Shown here: piece after piece, positions 61,656 to 64,000 of the stretch
Position numbering within the stretch: the stretch's first letter is position 1
Layout: the number at the start of each line of letters is the position of its first letter
The notes under the pieces: generated by a model
Told to the model about the DNA's origin: nothing
Seen by the model: only the letters and a program-made list of their open reading frames with translations
The model's database searches: none
NCBI RefSeq assembly: GCF_000686705.1
Contig: NZ_JMLJ01000013.1
Location: 1-64,000 of the forward strand
Reading direction: 5' to 3'
From: Clostridium hydrogeniformans DSM 21757
GTDB taxonomy: Bacteria > Bacillota > Clostridia > Clostridiales > Clostridiaceae
Length of the DNA: 64,000 bases
Program-made: the position numbers and the translations under genes

Positions 61656-62666
61656 CTATAATTTTATTATTGCAGCAATATGGTTTTCACCAGCGCCAGA
61701 TGAAGCAAGTAGTAGGGTTTGACCTTTTTTTAGTAATCCTTTTTCCTTAGCCTCATAAAGGTTTACTGGTATTGACGATGAAGCTATATTTCCGTACTTA
61801 TGGAAAGTCTCATAGGAACGTTCCTTAGATATATTAATAGAATCTCTCCAGGCACTATGAGTCCAGTCAGCAGGTTGATGGGAGAAGAACATGTCAATAT
61901 CATCTGACTTCATATGAGCTTTCCTAAGGGTTTTTTCAAGAATATCTTGCATTATACTAAGAGAATTCTTTCCAATCATGTTTGTCTTAACAGGATTAGT
62001 TGTAAGGAATGGTCTTAGAGGAGATTTCTCAGAGTAGTTTCTTTTATTTTCACCTAATGGCATTCTTTCAGAAAGAGTGAATGCATCGTGATAGAAACCA
62101 TCAGAATTACAGCAAGATGCTACATATCCGTGTCCCTCAGGAACTTCCCCCATAACTATGGCACCAGCACCGTCGCCTACATATAAACTTAAATAATCTG
62201 AAGTATCAATAATTCTTGAGTGGAATACAGAAGTCACAATTAGGATATTTTTAAATTCTCCCATTGCTATTAGATTAGATGCTGTAGTAACCATTGTAAC
62301 AAAGCTTGAACAACAACTGTCCATATGCCAAGCACCAGCATTTTTTAATCCTAATTTATATTGAACTAAACTTGCATTACTAGGAATAATTTCATCTTGA
62401 ATCATAGAATGTATCATAATAAGATCAATATCATCTTTTGAAATACCTGAATCTTTAATAGCTACTTCTGCTGCTTTAACTTCTGCATCAGAAGGAAGCA
62501 TATCAGATGGAAATATTCTTCTTTCAGCTATCCTTTCAAAAGGGCTTTTTCTACCTTCAGGTAGGTTTACTATTTTAGTGTCTTTCCAAAAATCATTTTT
62601 TCTAACTTCCTCTGGAATATATGCACCTATTCCTAAGATTCCAGCAGGTACGATTTCTTTTAACAT
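61656..62666 (-). CDS. 3-oxoacyl-ACP synthase III (KASIII/FabH)-like enzyme
   Basis: A 336-residue thiolase-fold enzyme. The active-site Cys119 lies in MDSCCSSFVT, the His in FFSHQPADWTHS, and the Asn in YGNIASSSIPVNL: the Cys-His-Asn triad of KASIII-type condensing enzymes. GDGAGAIVMGE and the C-terminal LLASSGAGENHIAAII are also typical. The immediate neighbours include no ACP, FabD or FabF, so it is not the housekeeping fab cluster. It may make a specialised acyl product, with the small STAS-like protein. AAGGAGG precedes the ATG. Confidence 0.88.
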   Translation of the reverse strand: MLKEIVPAGILGIGAYIPEEVRKNDFWKDTKIVNLPEGRKSPFERIAERRIFPSDMLPSDAEVKAAEVAIKDSGISKDDIDLIMIHSMIQDEIIPSNASLVQYKLGLKNAGAWHMDSCCSSFVTMVTTASNLIAMGEFKNILIVTSVFHSRIIDTSDYLSLYVGDGAGAIVMGEVPEGHGYVASCCNSDGFYHDAFTLSERMPLGENKRNYSEKSPLRPFLTTNPVKTNMIGKNSLSIMQDILEKTLRKAHMKSDDIDMFFSHQPADWTHSAWRDSINISKERSYETFHKYGNIASSSIPVNLYEAKEKGLLKKGQTLLLASSGAGENHIAAIIKL

Positions 62667-62952
62667 TAGATTACCTCCTTGATGTAAATAAAATTAAGTA
62701 TAGTAATAAAATATAAAAAATACTAAATATTATATTTTATATAATTATTCTACAAAATGTCTTACAATCCTTTAAAAAATTTACTAAAATTAACTTATCA
62801 CTGGGTTACTATCTTAGTAAACTCAAAAAAAGAGAGCAATAAGATTTTTAATATATTACTATAGAAGTAATAAACTATGAATATCATAGTAGAATTTTAT
62901 TAAGTTAAATTTATATAAGGGGAGGAGATGGGAGTAAAATCCTATTTATATT

Positions 62953-63876
62953 ATGAGAGCAGATAGATTATTAGCAATTATAATAATAATTTCTCAAAAA
63001 GGATTAGTGACAGGAAAGGAACTTGCCGAACACTTTGAGGTATCCTTAAGAACTATATATCGAGATATAGAAAAAATAAGTGAGGCAGGAGTTCCTATAG
63101 CAGCTACTGGTGGAAAAGGTGGAGGTTATTATATTATGGAAAAGTATAATTTAAATAACCTATTTTTAAACAAAAAAGAAATTGCTCCATTAGTTGCAGT
63201 AATGGATAATTTAAAAATTTTATTTGGTAATAATCCTAAATTTAATGATATAGTACTTAAGTTTGAAACTTTACGAAGTTCTGAAACACAAGAGGAGGAA
63301 AAGTTTAGTATAGATATGTCTCATTTTAGTATGGAGAAGGAACTGAGGGAATACCTATTCCTTATGAATAAAGCAATTGAAGACAGTAGAATACTAGAAT
63401 TTGAATATATAAATAGAAAAATGGAGTATTCAAAAAGAATAGTAGAACCAATTCAGATAGAATTCACGGAAGGTCATTGGTATATTATTGCCTTTTGTAG
63501 AGTAAGGAAGGACTATAGAAGATTTAAGCTTGTTAGAATAAGGAATATGAAATTAGGAATTAATTTTATAAAAAATTCTCTTTCAAAAGAGGAGATAAAA
63601 AAGATATTTAGTAAAGGTTATGAAAAAAATAGTGTTTTAGTTAAGTTAAAATTCTGCAATAGTATAGGGGCACAATTAAGTGAGTATTTTTCAAAGGATA
63701 AAATTAATCTTTCAGAAGATGGATCATATATAGTAGAAGGATTATTCCCAAATGATGAGGGATTAAAAAAGTTTATTTTGAGTTTTGGAGATAAGGGGGA
63801 AGTATTAGCTCCAGAAAACTTAAGAAAAGAGATAAAAGAATATATAAAAAACATATATAGCAAATACAATGACTGA
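62953..63876 (+). CDS. YafY-type regulator with HTH and WYL domains
   Basis: A 307-residue regulator: helix-turn-helix near 5-60 (VTGKELAEHFEVSLRTIYRD), WYL domain near 130-205 (ILEFEYINRKMEYSKRIVEP, GHWYIIAFCRVRKDYRRFKL), then the WCX extension. It is the second WYL regulator of the window; the first (31141) lies in the cassette array. ATG 62953 lacks a close ribosome site, while a short overlapping frame upstream has one (see findings). It diverges from the KASIII-like gene across 62667-62952, which is AT-rich with no other clear element. Confidence 0.85.
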   Translation: MRADRLLAIIIIISQKGLVTGKELAEHFEVSLRTIYRDIEKISEAGVPIAATGGKGGGYYIMEKYNLNNLFLNKKEIAPLVAVMDNLKILFGNNPKFNDIVLKFETLRSSETQEEEKFSIDMSHFSMEKELREYLFLMNKAIEDSRILEFEYINRKMEYSKRIVEPIQIEFTEGHWYIIAFCRVRKDYRRFKLVRIRNMKLGINFIKNSLSKEEIKKIFSKGYEKNSVLVKLKFCNSIGAQLSEYFSKDKINLSEDGSYIVEGLFPNDEGLKKFILSFGDKGEVLAPENLRKEIKEYIKNIYSKYND

Positions 63877-63901
63877 CCCATAGGTGTCAGTCATTGTATT
63901 T
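63862..63901 (+). terminator. Terminator after the WYL gene
   Basis: A perfect 16-bp stem, AAATACAATGACTGAC with its complement, around an 8-base loop; it overlaps the stop codon. Confidence 0.85.
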
Positions 63902-63940
63902 TATAATATAAAAAAGAGCTTAGATAGTAAGGAGGAGGGT

Positions 63941-64000
63941 ATGAAATTAGAAGAAAATATCTTAAAAGAAAGCTTAAGAAATATTAAAAATAATAATTAT
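63941..64000 (+). CDS. Start of a gene cut by the window end
   Basis: AAGGAGGAGG precedes an ATG; 20 codons (MKLEENILKESLRNIKNNNY) are visible before the window ends. The wording recalls the N-terminus of an ABC permease, but this is too short to assign. Confidence 0.5.
   Translation, partial: MKLEENILKESLRNIKNNNY

Overview
The window is AT-rich Firmicute DNA, most likely Clostridium sensu stricto. The signs are strong AGGAGG-type ribosome sites, AT-rich codon use, a selenocysteine formate dehydrogenase, the murA / walJ / GerMN / CxxH-CxxC / SEC-C / rlmH order, DUF1540 and CD3324 family proteins, and a clostridial-looking LysR regulator. All names come from reading the sequence; no database search was made.

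Region 1 (1-19.2 kb) looks like stable chromosome. It opens with a tRNA cluster (Asp, Glu, Val, Asp, Thr). A leftward formate dehydrogenase operon follows: fdhF with an in-frame UGA and a clear bacterial SECIS hairpin, then moeA, mobB and two polyferredoxins. After it come a DnaD-like/DnaI-like helicase-loading pair, an M23 peptidase, an S8 peptidase, a LysR regulator of the selenium-associated type, and small enzymes. The rightward murA, walJ (yycJ), GerMN, CxxH/CxxC, SEC-C and rlmH genes close the region.

Region 2 (19.17-48.6 kb) is the most unusual part. The last codons of rlmH (Gly-Glu-Pro-Tyr-His-Lys-stop) recur downstream at least eight times in recognisable form, always on the + strand and always between genes, and further half-sites are present. 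Several copies differ from rlmH mainly at synonymous positions. The rlmH 3' end is the known attachment site of staphylococcal SCC elements, and one copy here closely resembles that site. I read the region as an SCC-like array of about ten small cassettes stacked at rlmH. The cargo includes a DUF1266 protein, an alpha/beta hydrolase with TetR, MerR regulators, an agmatine-deiminase-like enzyme, AdaA/AdaB, WYL and AraC regulators, an ABC exporter pair, a serine hydrolase, ROK and VOC proteins, a phosphoesterase, GNAT proteins, AlkD-like and UvrA-like proteins, and many gene fragments. No recombinase gene is present, so the array would depend on one supplied from elsewhere.

Region 3 (48.6-64 kb) is also accessory in character but lacks convincing rlmH-tail repeats. 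It carries VanW, a phosphotransferase, two GNATs, a PadR / DUF1700 operon with a truncated third gene and a perfect operator palindrome, a pentapeptide-repeat protein, a CD3324 protein, a MarR-cyclase fusion, an MBL hydrolase, a membrane protein with a zinc-ribbon-like segment, a KASIII-like synthase with a small partner, and a WYL regulator. A terminator-containing repeat occurs three times (48.4, 49.6 and 55.5 kb). A 114-base near-palindrome lies at 61.2 kb.
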